Shown here: in pieces, positions 15,903 to 24,910 of the stretch
How positions within the stretch are numbered: position 1 is the stretch's first letter
Layout: the number at the start of each line of letters is the position of its first letter
Origin: Aeromonas bivalvium
Lineage (GTDB): Bacteria; Pseudomonadota; Gammaproteobacteria; Enterobacterales; Aeromonadaceae
Length of the DNA: 64,000 nucleotides
NCBI RefSeq assembly: GCF_000819765.1
Contig: NZ_CDBT01000054.1
Location: 1 to 64,000, forward strand
Direction of reading: 5' to 3'
Made by a program: the position numbers and the translations under genes
The notes under the pieces: model-generated
The model's input: the letters and a program-made list of their open reading frames with translations, nothing else
Databases searched by the model: none
Told to the model about the DNA's origin: nothing

Positions 15903-16847
15903 ATGTACAAGATCAAGGTCGGTATCAGTGCCTGTCTGCTGGGCCAGGAAGTCCGGTTCGACGGGGGCCACAAACGCTCCAGCTTCTGCGAACGGGACCT
16001 TGGCGCTCACTTCGACTATCACCCCGTCTGCCCCGAGATGGCCATTGGCCTTGGCGCGCCCCGCGCCGCCATCCGCCTGGTGAAACGCCAGGGGGAGGTG
16101 CGGGCCGAGGCGAGCAACGGCAGCTTCGACGTCACGGAGAAATTGATCGCCTTCAGCGAGCAGAAGGTACGTCAGCTCGATTTTCTCTCCGGCTACATTC
16201 TTTGCGCCAAATCCCCCAGCTGCGGCATGGAGCGGGTGCGCATCTATGGCGCCAACAACGAGGGGAGCGCCAAGGAGGGGGTCGGCCTCTTCGCCAAGGC
16301 GTTGATGGAGGCCAACCCCCTGCTGCCGGTGGAAGAAGACGGCCGCCTGTGCGACCCCATACTGAGGGAGAACTTCGTGCTGCGGGTCTTCGCCTATCAC
16401 GACTGGCAGCAGCTCTGCGCCCGGGGGATCACCGCCTCTGCCCTGATCCGCTTTCATTCCCGCTACAAGTATCTGGTGCTCTCCCACGCCACCAGCCACT
16501 ACCGCACTCTCGGCAAGCTGCTGGGCAACCTCGGCAAGGCCAACCTGCAGCAGGTGGCGGACAGTTACATCCAGGGCCTGATGGCGGCCCTGCGTCTTCG
16601 GGCCAACCGTCGCAGCCACACCAATGTGCTGATGCACCTGCAGGGCTACTTCAAGCGGGTGCTGACCCCGGCCCAGAAGCAGGAGCTGTGTGACACCATC
16701 GACAAGTACCGCACCGGGGTCTTCCCGCTGCTGGTGCCCCTTACCCTGATCCGCCATTACCTGCGCGAGTACCCCAATGCCTACTTGTCCGAGCAGGTCT
16801 ATCTCAACCCGCATCCCGATACGCTCAAACTGCGTTACGGGCTTTGA
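15903..16847 (+). CDS. TudS (DUF523) - DUF1722 fusion protein
   Basis: The first 150 residues are DUF523, the family of the [4Fe-4S] thiouracil desulfurase TudS, with its three Cys motifs: ISACLLGQEVRFDGGH, CPEMAIGLGAPR and CAKSPSCGME. The rest (about 180-314) is DUF1722, the domain of E. coli YbgA, with RFHSRYKYLVLSHATSHY. In E. coli ybgA lies directly before the photolyase gene phr; here too the photolyase is two genes on. It may remove sulfur from damaged or modified thio-uracil, perhaps in tRNA or after light damage, which is inference. AAGGAG lies seven bases before the ATG. Confidence 0.8.
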   Translation: MYKIKVGISACLLGQEVRFDGGHKRSSFCERDLGAHFDYHPVCPEMAIGLGAPRAAIRLVKRQGEVRAEASNGSFDVTEKLIAFSEQKVRQLDFLSGYILCAKSPSCGMERVRIYGANNEGSAKEGVGLFAKALMEANPLLPVEEDGRLCDPILRENFVLRVFAYHDWQQLCARGITASALIRFHSRYKYLVLSHATSHYRTLGKLLGNLGKANLQQVADSYIQGLMAALRLRANRRSHTNVLMHLQGYFKRVLTPAQKQELCDTIDKYRTGVFPLLVPLTLIRHYLREYPNAYLSEQVYLNPHPDTLKLRYGL

Positions 16848-16859
16848 ACACCCTGTGCA

Positions 16860-16887
16860 GGCCCCGGCGGATGGCCGGGGCCTCTTT
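16860..16887 (+). terminator. GC-rich hairpin between the first two operon genes
   Basis: GGCCCCGGC (16860-16868) can pair with GCCGGGGCC (16874-16882), followed by TCTTT. The weak T tail suggests partial termination, so later genes may be less expressed than the first. Confidence 0.5.
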
Positions 16888-16898
16888 CCCAATGTCTG

Positions 16899-17783
16899 AT
16901 GGACCCTCTCATGTCTGATGAACCACAAGCAGCCGCGCCTCTCCCCGACGAGGGCGTCTACCCCATCCGCGAGGTCTCCCGCCTCACCGGGGTCAATGCC
17001 GTCACCCTGCGCGCCTGGCAGCGCCGCTACGGCCTGGTGCAACCCGCCCGCACCGAGAAGGGGCACCGCCTCTACAGCGAGCAGGATATCCGCCAGATAG
17101 GCGAGATCCTGAGCTGGCTGGAGCGGGGGGTGAGCATAGGCCAGGTGAAGGGGCTCTTGAGCGAGCCCCAGTCCGCGCCGGTGAGCGATCACTGGCAGCA
17201 GACCCTGGAGCAGTTTGGCCAGGCGCTGCTCGCCTTCAACCAGCGCAAGGCGGAAGCCGAGCTTAACGACCTGCTTGCGAGCTATCCGTTCGAGCTGGTG
17301 CGCAGCCGGGTGTTGCAGCCCCTGGTGGAGCAGCTGCTGGGGCTGTGGCGCGAGCGCCCCGATGGCGAGCTGCTGCAACAGGTGTGGCTGGGCTGGCTCC
17401 ATACCCGCTTCGCCCGTCACCTCATCGAGCAGGAGAAGGGGGTGCCGGTCACCCTGGCAAGCTGGGGCCAGGTGGGGCCGCTCGATCTGGTCTGGGCCGC
17501 CTACGAGCTCATCGGTCAGGGCTATGAGGTGCAACTGCTGGGGGCGGTGGAGCCCCGTCATGCCACCCTGCTGGAGGGGCGCGCCATTCCCCCCTGGCTG
17601 GTGCTGCTGGGGGCCGGGCTCGGCAAGCAGGATCTGGCCACCCCCTGGCCCGCCGGTACCCGCTTCTTTGGCGAGCTGGGGCGCCTCTACGATGCCGACT
17701 GGCTGAACCAGCTGGGCTGGCGGGCGAGTCTGGCCGAGCGGATGGCGCAGCAGAGCGCCGGGCGCGGGAGGAAAACACCATGA
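16899..17783 (+). CDS. MerR-family regulator of LitR/CarH-like layout
   Basis: Residues 20-90 are a MerR DNA-binding domain (IREVSRLTGVNAVTLRAWQRRYGL), of the MlrA/CarH/LitR branch with WQRRYGL. The C-terminal 190 residues match the size and order of a B12-binding photoreceptor domain, with a helical part at 105-185 and a Rossmann-like part after PVTLASWGQ. The cobalamin motif ExHxxG/DxHxxG is not present; the region reads GQVGPLDLVWAAYEL. It may thus act without B12, as class III LitR proteins are reported to do. It overlaps phrB by four bases and probably controls this light or singlet-oxygen response operon. Confidence 0.75.
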   Translation: MDPLMSDEPQAAAPLPDEGVYPIREVSRLTGVNAVTLRAWQRRYGLVQPARTEKGHRLYSEQDIRQIGEILSWLERGVSIGQVKGLLSEPQSAPVSDHWQQTLEQFGQALLAFNQRKAEAELNDLLASYPFELVRSRVLQPLVEQLLGLWRERPDGELLQQVWLGWLHTRFARHLIEQEKGVPVTLASWGQVGPLDLVWAAYELIGQGYEVQLLGAVEPRHATLLEGRAIPPWLVLLGAGLGKQDLATPWPAGTRFFGELGRLYDADWLNQLGWRASLAERMAQQSAGRGRKTP

Positions 17784-19213
17784 GGCTGATCTGGTTTCGA
17801 AACGATCTGCGCCTGGCGGACAACCCGGCCCTGCGCTCGTGCTGCGGGAATGCCAGCGCCGCTGACGAGCCGGTGGCGGCTCTCTTTGTTATCTCCCCGG
17901 CCCAGTGGCGGGCGCACAAGATGGCCCCCGTCCGCCAGCGCTTCATCCTGGCCCAGGTGGATGTGCTGGGGCACGAGCTGGCGGCGCTCGGCATCCCGCT
18001 GCATCTGCTGCGGGTCGAGACCTTTGCCGAGGTGCCGGCGGCGCTGGCGGATCTGACGCGCCAGCTTGGGGTCACCCAGCTCTACGCCAATCAGGCCATC
18101 GAAATCGACGAGCAGCGCCGCGATGGCGCCGTCACCCGCGCGCTGGCACCGCTGGGGGTGAGTTGCCACTGGTTCAACGGCTGCTGCGTGCTGCCGCCCG
18201 GGCGGGTGCTGACCGGCTCGGGGGAGATGTTCAAGGTGTTCACCCCCTTTGGCCGCGCCTGGCTCAAGGCTCTCGACGAAGAGGGCTTCGTCATTCATCG
18301 CGCTCCTGCGCCGCGCGCCGCGCCGCTTGCCTGGCAGCCGCTCGCCGAGAGGGCCTTTGCCGATGAGACCCTGGGTGAACTGACCCCGGATCCCCGCTGG
18401 CCCGTGGGGGAGGCCGAGGCCCAGCGGCGGCTGCACGCCTTTCTGGATCAGGGGGTGCTGGACTATGGCGAGACCCGGGACTTCCCGGCGCTGGCGGGCA
18501 CTTCCGTGCTCTCCCCCTACCTGGCGGCCGGGATCCTCAGTCCCCGCCAGTGCGTGGCGGCGCTGCAGCAGCGCCTCGGCGGCCGGCCCCAGTCCAAGGC
18601 GCAGCCCGGTTTCGTCTGGCTCAACGAGCTCATCTGGCGCGAGTTCTATCGCCACCTGCTGGTGCGGGTGCCAAGTCTCTCCATGAACCGCCCCTTCAAG
18701 CCCGAGACCGCGGCCCTGCCGTGGAGCTGGGACCCGGATGCCTTCGCCGCCTGGTGCGAAGGGCGTACCGGCTACCCCGTGGTCGACGCCGCCATGCGCA
18801 GCCTCAACGCCACCGGCTGGATGCACAACCGGCTGCGGATGATAGTGGCGAGCTTTCTCACCAAGGATCTCCACATCCACTGGCGGCTGGGGGAGGATTA
18901 CTTCATGAGCAAGCTGATAGACGGGGATCTGGCGGCCAACAATGGTGGCTGGCAGTGGGCGGCGGGTACTGGCGCCGATGCGGCCCCCTATTTTCGGGTG
19001 TTCAACCCGACAACTCAGGGGCAACGATTTGATCCACAAGGAGACTTTATCCGTACTTGGGTGAAAGAACTGGCCGATGTCCCCCCTGCCTATATACATC
19101 AACCCCATGACTGGTTGAGACTCAAAGGGGGAGGTGATTACCCGGCTCCCATGGTGGATCACGCCCTCGCACGGGTGAAGGCCATCGAGATGTTTCGAAA
19201 CCTGGAGAAATAG
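17780..19213 (+). CDS. phrB: Deoxyribodipyrimidine photolyase
   Basis: The 477-residue flavoprotein repairs cyclobutane pyrimidine dimers with blue light. It has an N-terminal Rossmann antenna domain (RLIWFRNDLRLADNPAL) and a C-terminal FAD domain with the signatures LNELIWREFYRHLL, TGYPVVDAAMRSLNATGWMHN and NNGGWQWAAGTGADAAPYFR; the Trp residues of the electron-transfer chain are in these blocks. Length equals that of E. coli PhrB. The gene overlaps the regulator by ATGA and is followed after one base by the NTF2-like gene. Confidence 0.95.
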   Translation: MRLIWFRNDLRLADNPALRSCCGNASAADEPVAALFVISPAQWRAHKMAPVRQRFILAQVDVLGHELAALGIPLHLLRVETFAEVPAALADLTRQLGVTQLYANQAIEIDEQRRDGAVTRALAPLGVSCHWFNGCCVLPPGRVLTGSGEMFKVFTPFGRAWLKALDEEGFVIHRAPAPRAAPLAWQPLAERAFADETLGELTPDPRWPVGEAEAQRRLHAFLDQGVLDYGETRDFPALAGTSVLSPYLAAGILSPRQCVAALQQRLGGRPQSKAQPGFVWLNELIWREFYRHLLVRVPSLSMNRPFKPETAALPWSWDPDAFAAWCEGRTGYPVVDAAMRSLNATGWMHNRLRMIVASFLTKDLHIHWRLGEDYFMSKLIDGDLAANNGGWQWAAGTGADAAPYFRVFNPTTQGQRFDPQGDFIRTWVKELADVPPAYIHQPHDWLRLKGGGDYPAPMVDHALARVKAIEMFRNLEK

Positions 19214-19214
19214 G

Positions 19215-19643
19215 ATGAAGGACCCGCTGGCCCGCTTTATCGCCCTCTATCAGCAACTGGACAGGCAGCAACTGCACCGCCTGCCCGATGTCTATGCGCA
19301 GCGGGTGGTCTTCATCGATCCGGCCCATCGCATCGAAGGACTGGTGGCACTCACCGACTATTTTGCCGCCCTCTATCAGCGCCTGGCCTATTGCCGCTTC
19401 GAGGTAACGGACCAGCAGCTGCAGGGGCAGGGGGCCTGGCTCGGCTGGACCATGACCTTCTCCCACCCCAGGCTGCGGGGCGGCGAGCCGATCCGGCTGG
19501 AAGGGGCCACCCGCCTCGAGTTCGACCAAGAGGGCAAGGTGTGCCTGCACCGGGACTACTTCGATCTGGGGGCCATGCTCTACGAGCAGTTGCCGCTGCT
19601 GGGCCCCCTGGTGCACGCCATCAAGGGGAGGCTGGGATCATGA
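19215..19643 (+). CDS. SnoaL/NTF2-like protein
   Basis: The 142-residue protein has the NTF2-like fold pattern: N-terminal helices LARFIALYQQLDRQQLHRLPDVYAQ, then VVFIDPAHRIEGLVALTDYFAALYQ, strands with GWTMTFSHPRLRGGEPIRLEGATRLEF, ending HRDYFDLGAMLYEQLP. Such proteins are small enzymes or ligand-binding modules; the specific role is unknown. In photolyase-cfa clusters of other proteobacteria a similar gene is usual. It begins one base after phrB and its stop overlaps the next start. Confidence 0.8.
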   Translation: MKDPLARFIALYQQLDRQQLHRLPDVYAQRVVFIDPAHRIEGLVALTDYFAALYQRLAYCRFEVTDQQLQGQGAWLGWTMTFSHPRLRGGEPIRLEGATRLEFDQEGKVCLHRDYFDLGAMLYEQLPLLGPLVHAIKGRLGS

Positions 19644-20374
19644 GCGGACGGGTACTGATCACCGGAGCCAGCTCCGGCATCGGCCGCCAGCTGGCGCTGG
19701 ATTACAGGTGCGCCGGCTGGCAGGTGTGGGGCTGCGGTCGCGATGAGGGGCGCTTGCAGGCGCTGGCCGATGCAGGGATCACCCCCCTGCAGTTCGATGC
19801 AAGGGACAGCGCCGCCATGGCCCGGGTTGCCGCCGGGCTGCCCGTCCTGGATCTGGTGATCCTCAATGCCGGCAACTGCGAATACATGGATGTAGCCGAG
19901 GGGTTCGACGGCGCCCTGTTTGCCCGGGTGATCGAGACCAACCTCATCGCCACCGGCCATGCCCTGGCGGCCTTCCTGCCGCGACTGGCGCCCGGGTCTC
20001 GGCTCGCCATCGTCAGCTCGTCGGTGAGCTGGCTGCCCCTGCCACGGGCCGAGGCCTATGGCGCCTCCAAGGCGGGCCTCGACTATCTGGCCGACACCCT
20101 GCGTCTGGATCTAGCGACCCGGGGCATAGGGGTGAGCCTTATCCGCCCGGGCTTTGTCAGCACGCCGCTCACCGCGAAGAACGATTTTCCCATGCCCTGT
20201 CTGGTGACGGTGGAGGAGGCTTCCCGCGCCATCATGAGCGGGCTTGCCGCCGGCCGTCACCAGATCCACTTCCCCCGTCGCTTCATCTGGTTGCTGCGCC
20301 TGTTTGGTGCCCTGCCGACCGGGCTCTGGCTGCGCCTCGGTCGCACCCTCACCTCGAAAGGATCCCCTTCATGA
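19640..20374 (+). CDS. Short-chain dehydrogenase/reductase
   Basis: The 244-residue SDR has the NAD(P) motif TGASSGIG near residue 8, LDLVILNAGN for the NAG motif, catalytic Ser in IVSSSVSW and YGASK for YxxxK. The start overlaps the preceding gene (ATGA) and the stop overlaps the next. Its place in the cluster with an amine-oxidase-type flavoprotein and a Cfa-type methyltransferase suggests a role in modifying membrane lipids under light stress; the substrate is unknown. Confidence 0.85.
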   Translation: MSGRVLITGASSGIGRQLALDYRCAGWQVWGCGRDEGRLQALADAGITPLQFDARDSAAMARVAAGLPVLDLVILNAGNCEYMDVAEGFDGALFARVIETNLIATGHALAAFLPRLAPGSRLAIVSSSVSWLPLPRAEAYGASKAGLDYLADTLRLDLATRGIGVSLIRPGFVSTPLTAKNDFPMPCLVTVEEASRAIMSGLAAGRHQIHFPRRFIWLLRLFGALPTGLWLRLGRTLTSKGSPS

Positions 20375-21630
20375 AGAAAAAGATTGCCATCATAGGTTCC
20401 GGGATCTCGGGGCTTGGCGCCGGTTTTCTGCTCCACAAGCTGCACGACGTCACCCTGTTCGAAGCGGCCCCCATCCTGGGGGGCCATACCGCCACCGTCG
20501 ATGTGACTCAGGCCGGTTGCAGCTATGCCATCGACACAGGTTTCATTGTCTTCAACGATCGCACCTACCCCAATTTCCTCACGTTGCTCGAACGCATCGG
20601 GGTGGCGCGCCAGCCCACCGAGATGAGCTTCTCGGTCAAGAGCCCGGCGGGGCTGGAGTACAACGGCCACAACCTGGACACCCTGTTTGCCCAGCGCAGC
20701 AACCTGCTGAGCCCGCGCTTCTACCGCTTCGTCGCCGAAATACTGCGCTTCAACCGGGAGGCCCGCGCCTGGCTGGCGGACAAGACCCGCCCGGAAAACG
20801 GCAGCGAACCGACCCTGGGAGACTTTCTGCAACGGGGACGGTTCAGCGACTACTTCGCCCGCCACTATATCCTGCCCATGGGGGCGGCCATCTGGTCCTC
20901 CACCCTGGCGGACATGCGTGCCTTTCCCCTGGGCTTCTTCCTGCGATTCTTTGCCAACCACGGCCTGCTCGAGGTGGCCAATCGTCCCCAGTGGTACGTG
21001 ATCCCGGGGGGCTCGCGGGAATACATAGGCCCGCTCACTGCAGGCTGGCAGGCGCGGATCCGGCTGGCCAGCCCGGTACAGGGGGTTAGGCGCACGGCCG
21101 AAGGGGTGATGGTCCGAAGCCGCCACGGGGAGGAGCCCTTTGACGAGGTGATCTTCGCCTGCCACAGCGACCAGGCCCTCGCCCTGCTGGTGGATGCAAG
21201 CGAAGGGGAGCAGGCCATTCTCGGCGCCATGGCCTATCAGGCCAACGACGTCTGGCTGCACACCGACGCGAGCTGCCTGCCCGCTCGCCGCAAGGCGTGG
21301 GCCAGCTGGAACTATCAGCTGGGGGACGACGACGGGGCGCGTCCCCTGGTGAGCTACAACATGAACATCTTGCAGGGGATAAGCTCGCCAGAGCCTTTCT
21401 GCGTCAGCCTCAATCCCCAGGGGCGGGTGGACGAGAGCAAGGTGCTGCGCCGCTTCGTCTATCACCATCCCGTCTTCAATCAGGCTTCCATTGCCGCCCA
21501 GCAGCGCCGGGCCGAGATCTGCGGCCAGCAGCACACCCACTTTTGCGGTGCCTACTGGTACAACGGCTTTCACGAGGACGGGGTGCGCAGCGCCCTGGAC
21601 GTGGCCAAGCGCTTCGGAGCCAGCCTGTGA
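20371..21630 (+). CDS. FAD-dependent amine-oxidase-type flavoprotein (COG2907)
   Basis: The 419-residue protein begins with the dinucleotide fold KIAIIGSGISGLGAGFLL and EAAPILGGHTATVD for FAD binding. The length and the FNDRTYPNF and SFSVKSPAGLEYNG blocks fit the COG2907 family, found with DUF1365 and Cfa-like genes in the singlet-oxygen regulons of alphaproteobacteria. It may desaturate or oxidise a lipid chain; this is inference. The gene is in a run of four-base overlaps. Confidence 0.85.
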   Translation: MKKKIAIIGSGISGLGAGFLLHKLHDVTLFEAAPILGGHTATVDVTQAGCSYAIDTGFIVFNDRTYPNFLTLLERIGVARQPTEMSFSVKSPAGLEYNGHNLDTLFAQRSNLLSPRFYRFVAEILRFNREARAWLADKTRPENGSEPTLGDFLQRGRFSDYFARHYILPMGAAIWSSTLADMRAFPLGFFLRFFANHGLLEVANRPQWYVIPGGSREYIGPLTAGWQARIRLASPVQGVRRTAEGVMVRSRHGEEPFDEVIFACHSDQALALLVDASEGEQAILGAMAYQANDVWLHTDASCLPARRKAWASWNYQLGDDDGARPLVSYNMNILQGISSPEPFCVSLNPQGRVDESKVLRRFVYHHPVFNQASIAAQQRRAEICGQQHTHFCGAYWYNGFHEDGVRSALDVAKRFGASL

Positions 21631-22373
21631 AGGCCGCCGGCGACACCATCAGCGCCATCTGGCAGGGCTCGGTGCGCCACCGCCGCTTCGCCCCCAGGCC
21701 CCACGCTTTTTCATACAGCCTCTTCATGCTGGGGCTGGATCTGGACGAGCTGCCGGGGCTCAGCCAGGGGCGCTGGTTCGCCCTGGAGCGAGCGGGGCTG
21801 CTCTCGTTTCGCCGCGACGACTATCTGGGCGGTGGCGAGGGCAGCCTCAAGCAGGCGGCGTGGGACAAGGTGAGCGAACTGGGTGGCGATGCCGAGCCCG
21901 AGGGGCGGGTGCTGCTGCTCGGCAATGTGCGCTGCCTGGGATTCTACTTCAGCCCGGTCAACTTCTACTTCTGCTACCGGGCGGGAGAGGCGCGCTATCT
22001 GCTGGCGGAGGTGTCGAACACCCCCTGGAACGAGCGTCACTACTACCTGCTGGATCTGGCGGCCCTGGCGCCCCATGACAAGGACTTTCACGTCTCTCCC
22101 TTCATGGGGCTGGCCATGCGCTACCACTGGCGCATCCGGGCGCCGGCCCAGGAGACGCTGATCCATATCGAGAGTCATCCCACATCCGGCGAGGCCAAGC
22201 TGTTCGATGCCACCCTGGCGCTGCGCCGGGCGCCGCTGTCGCGCCGGGGGCTGGTGGCCCTGCTCGTCCGCTGGCCCTGGATGACCCTCAAGGTGCTGCT
22301 CGGTATCTACTGGCAGGCCCTGCGTCTTTTTATCAAACGAACCCCGATCTTTACCTATCCGGAGAGCCGCTAA
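21627..22373 (+). CDS. DUF1365 family protein
   Basis: The 248-residue protein starts at a GTG that overlaps the stop of the flavoprotein gene (GTGA). DUF1365 features are visible: IWQGSVRHRRFAPRPHAFSY at the start, NPVNFYFCYR-like SPVNFYFCYRAG in the middle and HVSPFMGLAMRYHW later. The family is always near Cfa-like methyltransferases and COG2907 flavoproteins; its reaction is not known. A longer upstream open frame is a shadow and not the gene. Confidence 0.85.
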   Translation: MKAAGDTISAIWQGSVRHRRFAPRPHAFSYSLFMLGLDLDELPGLSQGRWFALERAGLLSFRRDDYLGGGEGSLKQAAWDKVSELGGDAEPEGRVLLLGNVRCLGFYFSPVNFYFCYRAGEARYLLAEVSNTPWNERHYYLLDLAALAPHDKDFHVSPFMGLAMRYHWRIRAPAQETLIHIESHPTSGEAKLFDATLALRRAPLSRRGLVALLVRWPWMTLKVLLGIYWQALRLFIKRTPIFTYPESR

Positions 22374-23629
22374 TGGAACTTGCTCAATCAACCCTCTCTG
22401 CCTCTTTCATCGACAAGGGGGCCAGACAACTGCTGCTCACTCTGCTGGGACGTCTCGAACACGGCCAGCTGCTGCTGCACGACGGCAGCGAGCGTCACCG
22501 CTTCGGGGTGGCGGGCACGGATCTCCACGCCGAGGTGATGGTGCAGGATCCGGCGTTTTATCGCCGCCTGCTGCTGGGGGGCAGCATAGCCGCCGGTGAA
22601 ACCTGGGTGGAGGGGCTCTGGACCAGCCCGGATCCGGTGGCCCTGGTGCGGCTGCTGGCCCGCAACCTGCCGCTGCTCGACTCATTGGAGCGGCGCCTGG
22701 GCTGGCTCAGCTTCCCCTTCAACAAGGTGCGCCATTGGCGCAGCCGCAATACTCTGACCGGGTCGAGATCCAACATCGCCGCCCACTATGATCTCGGCAA
22801 CGCCCTCTATCAGGGCTTCCTCGACAGCCACATGCAGTATTCGAGCGCCCTCTACCCGAGCGCCGAGGCCAGCCTGGAGCAGGGGCAGCAGGCCAAGCTG
22901 CGCACCATCTGCGAGCGGCTCGAGCTTGGGCCGGACGACCACCTGCTGGAGATTGGCACCGGCTGGGGCGGCCTCGCCGTCTATGCCGCCCGCCATTACG
23001 GCTGCCGGGTCACCACCACCACCATCTCCCAGGCCCAGCACGACTACGCCAAGGAGTGGATTGCCCGGGAGGGGCTGGGGGATCGCATCACATTGCTGCT
23101 GGAGGATTACCGCAAGCTGGAGGGACGCTTCGACAAGCTGGTCTCCATCGAGATGATAGAGGCGGTGGGGCACGCCTTCTTGCCGGACTACTTCCGCCAG
23201 CTGTCGCGCCTGCTAAGGCCCGGCGGTCGCCTGCTGATCCAGGCCATCACCATAGCCGATCAGCGCCACGCCCAGTATCTGCGAGGGGTGGACTTCATCC
23301 AGCGCTACATCTTCCCCGGCGGCTGTTTGCCGAGCGTCTCCCAGATGGCGGGGCTGCTCGCCCGGGAGACCGACATGCAGCTGGTGCGGCTGCACGATCA
23401 CGGCCACCACTATGCCCGCACCCTGGCCCACTGGTGCGAGCGCTTCCTGGCGCTGGCCCCCGAGCTGCCGAGGCTCGGCTACAGCCAGGACTTCATCCGG
23501 CTCTGGCACTTCTATTTTGCCTATTGCGAGGGGGGCTTCTGGGAGCGGGCCATCAGCCTGGTGCAGCTGGAGGCGGCCAAGCCGGGCCCCCTCGGCTGGA
23601 GCGGTGACCTGCCAGTGAGCGGTCACTGA
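22373..23629 (+). CDS. cfa: Cyclopropane-fatty-acyl-phospholipid synthase family methyltransferase
   Basis: The 418-residue enzyme has an N-terminal lipid-binding part and a SAM-dependent methyltransferase with LLEIGTGWGGLAVYAARHYG (about 195-215), ISQAQHDYAKEW and DYR...FDKLVSIEMIEAVGH. It is of the type that uses S-adenosylmethionine to add a carbon to acyl-chain double bonds in the membrane. In Rhodobacter similar enzymes act after singlet-oxygen stress in furan fatty-acid formation, so it need not make cyclopropanes here. Its ATG overlaps the DUF1365 stop by one base. Confidence 0.85.
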   Translation: MELAQSTLSASFIDKGARQLLLTLLGRLEHGQLLLHDGSERHRFGVAGTDLHAEVMVQDPAFYRRLLLGGSIAAGETWVEGLWTSPDPVALVRLLARNLPLLDSLERRLGWLSFPFNKVRHWRSRNTLTGSRSNIAAHYDLGNALYQGFLDSHMQYSSALYPSAEASLEQGQQAKLRTICERLELGPDDHLLEIGTGWGGLAVYAARHYGCRVTTTTISQAQHDYAKEWIAREGLGDRITLLLEDYRKLEGRFDKLVSIEMIEAVGHAFLPDYFRQLSRLLRPGGRLLIQAITIADQRHAQYLRGVDFIQRYIFPGGCLPSVSQMAGLLARETDMQLVRLHDHGHHYARTLAHWCERFLALAPELPRLGYSQDFIRLWHFYFAYCEGGFWERAISLVQLEAAKPGPLGWSGDLPVSGH

Positions 23630-23631
23630 CC

Positions 23632-24111
23632 ATGTGGCAGTGGGCCCACCTGCTGGGGTTCAACCTCTACTGGTTGCTGGCGGTGAAATGGCAGCAACCT
23701 GGCCCCCTGCTCGGGATGCTGCTGCTGCATTTCCTCTTCTCGCCGAGCCGCCTGGGCGACTGGCGGCTCATTCCCGTCGCCCTGGCAGGCTGTCTGCTCG
23801 ACATCCTGCTCTGGCGGATCGGCCTGTTCCAGTTTCCGGCCGGCTTCCCCCTCTGGCTGTTGCTGCTCTGGTGCGGTTTTGCCCTGACCCTCTCCCACGG
23901 TCTGCGCTGGCTTCGGCCCTTGCCACGCTGGCAGCAGGCGCTGTTTGGCATGGTGGGGGGCGCCAGCTCCTATGTGGCGGGGGCGGCCATGGGGGCCGTA
24001 CACTTACCCTGGGGCATCGGGATCAGCGCGGCGCTGCTGGCGGTGATCTGGATGGGATGGTTGCCCGTACTGGTATGGGCAACGGTGAAGCTGGAGGGTG
24101 AGCCGAGATGA
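23632..24111 (+). CDS. DUF2878 inner-membrane protein
   Basis: The 159-residue protein consists almost entirely of hydrophobic segments, about five or six, such as LLGFNLYWLLAVKW, LALAGCLLDILLW-like stretches, FPLWLLLLWCGFALTL and GISAALLAVIWMGWLPVLV. It matches the DUF2878 family of small membrane proteins common in photolyase-cfa clusters. Function is unknown. It begins two bases after cfa and overlaps the next gene. Confidence 0.8.
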   Translation: MWQWAHLLGFNLYWLLAVKWQQPGPLLGMLLLHFLFSPSRLGDWRLIPVALAGCLLDILLWRIGLFQFPAGFPLWLLLLWCGFALTLSHGLRWLRPLPRWQQALFGMVGGASSYVAGAAMGAVHLPWGIGISAALLAVIWMGWLPVLVWATVKLEGEPR

Positions 24112-24326
24112 ACACCTTTTCGACCGATACGCTGCTTTTTTCCAAATGGACCAGGGAGACCCTGTTCGAGCAGGCCGATCGCCATTTTCTGGTGATCTCC
24201 TGCCATAAAGACGAGCGGGGAGAGCTCGACAGGGTCACGGTGCAGGACATCAATACCCTGCAAGAACAGGAGCTGGATTGGCATGAACTGGAAGATCCCA
24301 CTCGTTGGCACATGGGTTGGCATTAG
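24108..24326 (+). CDS. Small Trp-rich protein, TIGR02450 family
   Basis: The 72-residue protein carries LLFSKWTRETLFEQADRHFL, LDRVTVQDINTLQEQELDW and ELEDPTRWHMGW, which agree with the TIGR02450 pattern (LLxSKWT ... HFxV ... WxELxDxxxWxxGW). Function is unknown. It overlaps the DUF2878 gene by four bases and its last 44 bases overlap the next gene in another frame, so translation of the two is probably coupled. Confidence 0.8.
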   Translation: MNTFSTDTLLFSKWTRETLFEQADRHFLVISCHKDERGELDRVTVQDINTLQEQELDWHELEDPTRWHMGWH

Positions 24327-24801
24327 CCTGCTCTGCTGGAGCGCCTTGAGCTGGGCTGCCCCCTGGCAGCAGCTGCGCCCCGTCGGACAGGGGGAGATGC
24401 ACTGGCTCTGGTTCAAGCTCTATGACGCCACCCTCTACAGCCAGGATGGCCGCTATGCACCGCGCCGTTATCCCCAGGCCCTCTCCCTCACCTATGCCAG
24501 GGACATAGACAGACAGGATATCCTGGAGGCCACCGCCCAGGAGTGGCAGCGGCTGACGCCAGGAGACAGCCAGGCTCAGGCCCGCTGGCTGGCGGCGCTG
24601 TCCGGGGTACTGCCCGACGTGAAGGCGGGGGACAGGCTCACTTTCTACGTGGATGAGCAGGGTCAGGGAGAGCTCTGGCTGCGAGAACGCCCCCTTGGCC
24701 GGATCGCGGAACCCGGTTTTTCCGCCGCCTTTCTCGCCATCTGGCTGGCCGACAACAGCCGGGATCCCGCGCTGACCCGCCGTCTGCGTGGCCAGCCTTG
24801 A
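24283..24801 (+). CDS. Chalcone-isomerase-like exported protein
   Basis: The 172-residue protein has a signal peptide (ends SALSWAA) and the chalcone-isomerase-like pattern: GQGEMHWLWFKLYDATLYSQDG, RYPQALSLTYARDIDRQDILEA, GDRLTFYVDEQGQGELWLRE and FSAAFLAIWLADNS. Bacterial members are periplasmic and probably bind fatty acids rather than flavonoids. The start at 24283 lies 44 bases inside the preceding gene; no other start keeps the signal peptide. Confidence 0.8.
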   Translation: MNWKIPLVGTWVGISLLCWSALSWAAPWQQLRPVGQGEMHWLWFKLYDATLYSQDGRYAPRRYPQALSLTYARDIDRQDILEATAQEWQRLTPGDSQAQARWLAALSGVLPDVKAGDRLTFYVDEQGQGELWLRERPLGRIAEPGFSAAFLAIWLADNSRDPALTRRLRGQP

Positions 24802-24910
24802 GCCATGGGGGAATTCCCTCGTATCGACCGGGTGATGACGACCATGGCCAGCCGCCCGGGCTGACGCTCAGCCAGGGCGACGTACCCCCTATTGCAATCA
24901 GGAGTCTGAT

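Noticed and set aside
15771..17561. A 596-codon open frame on the minus strand
   Set aside because: It lies opposite the TudS-DUF1722 and MerR genes, has composition typical of GC-rich antisense frames and no recognisable domain.
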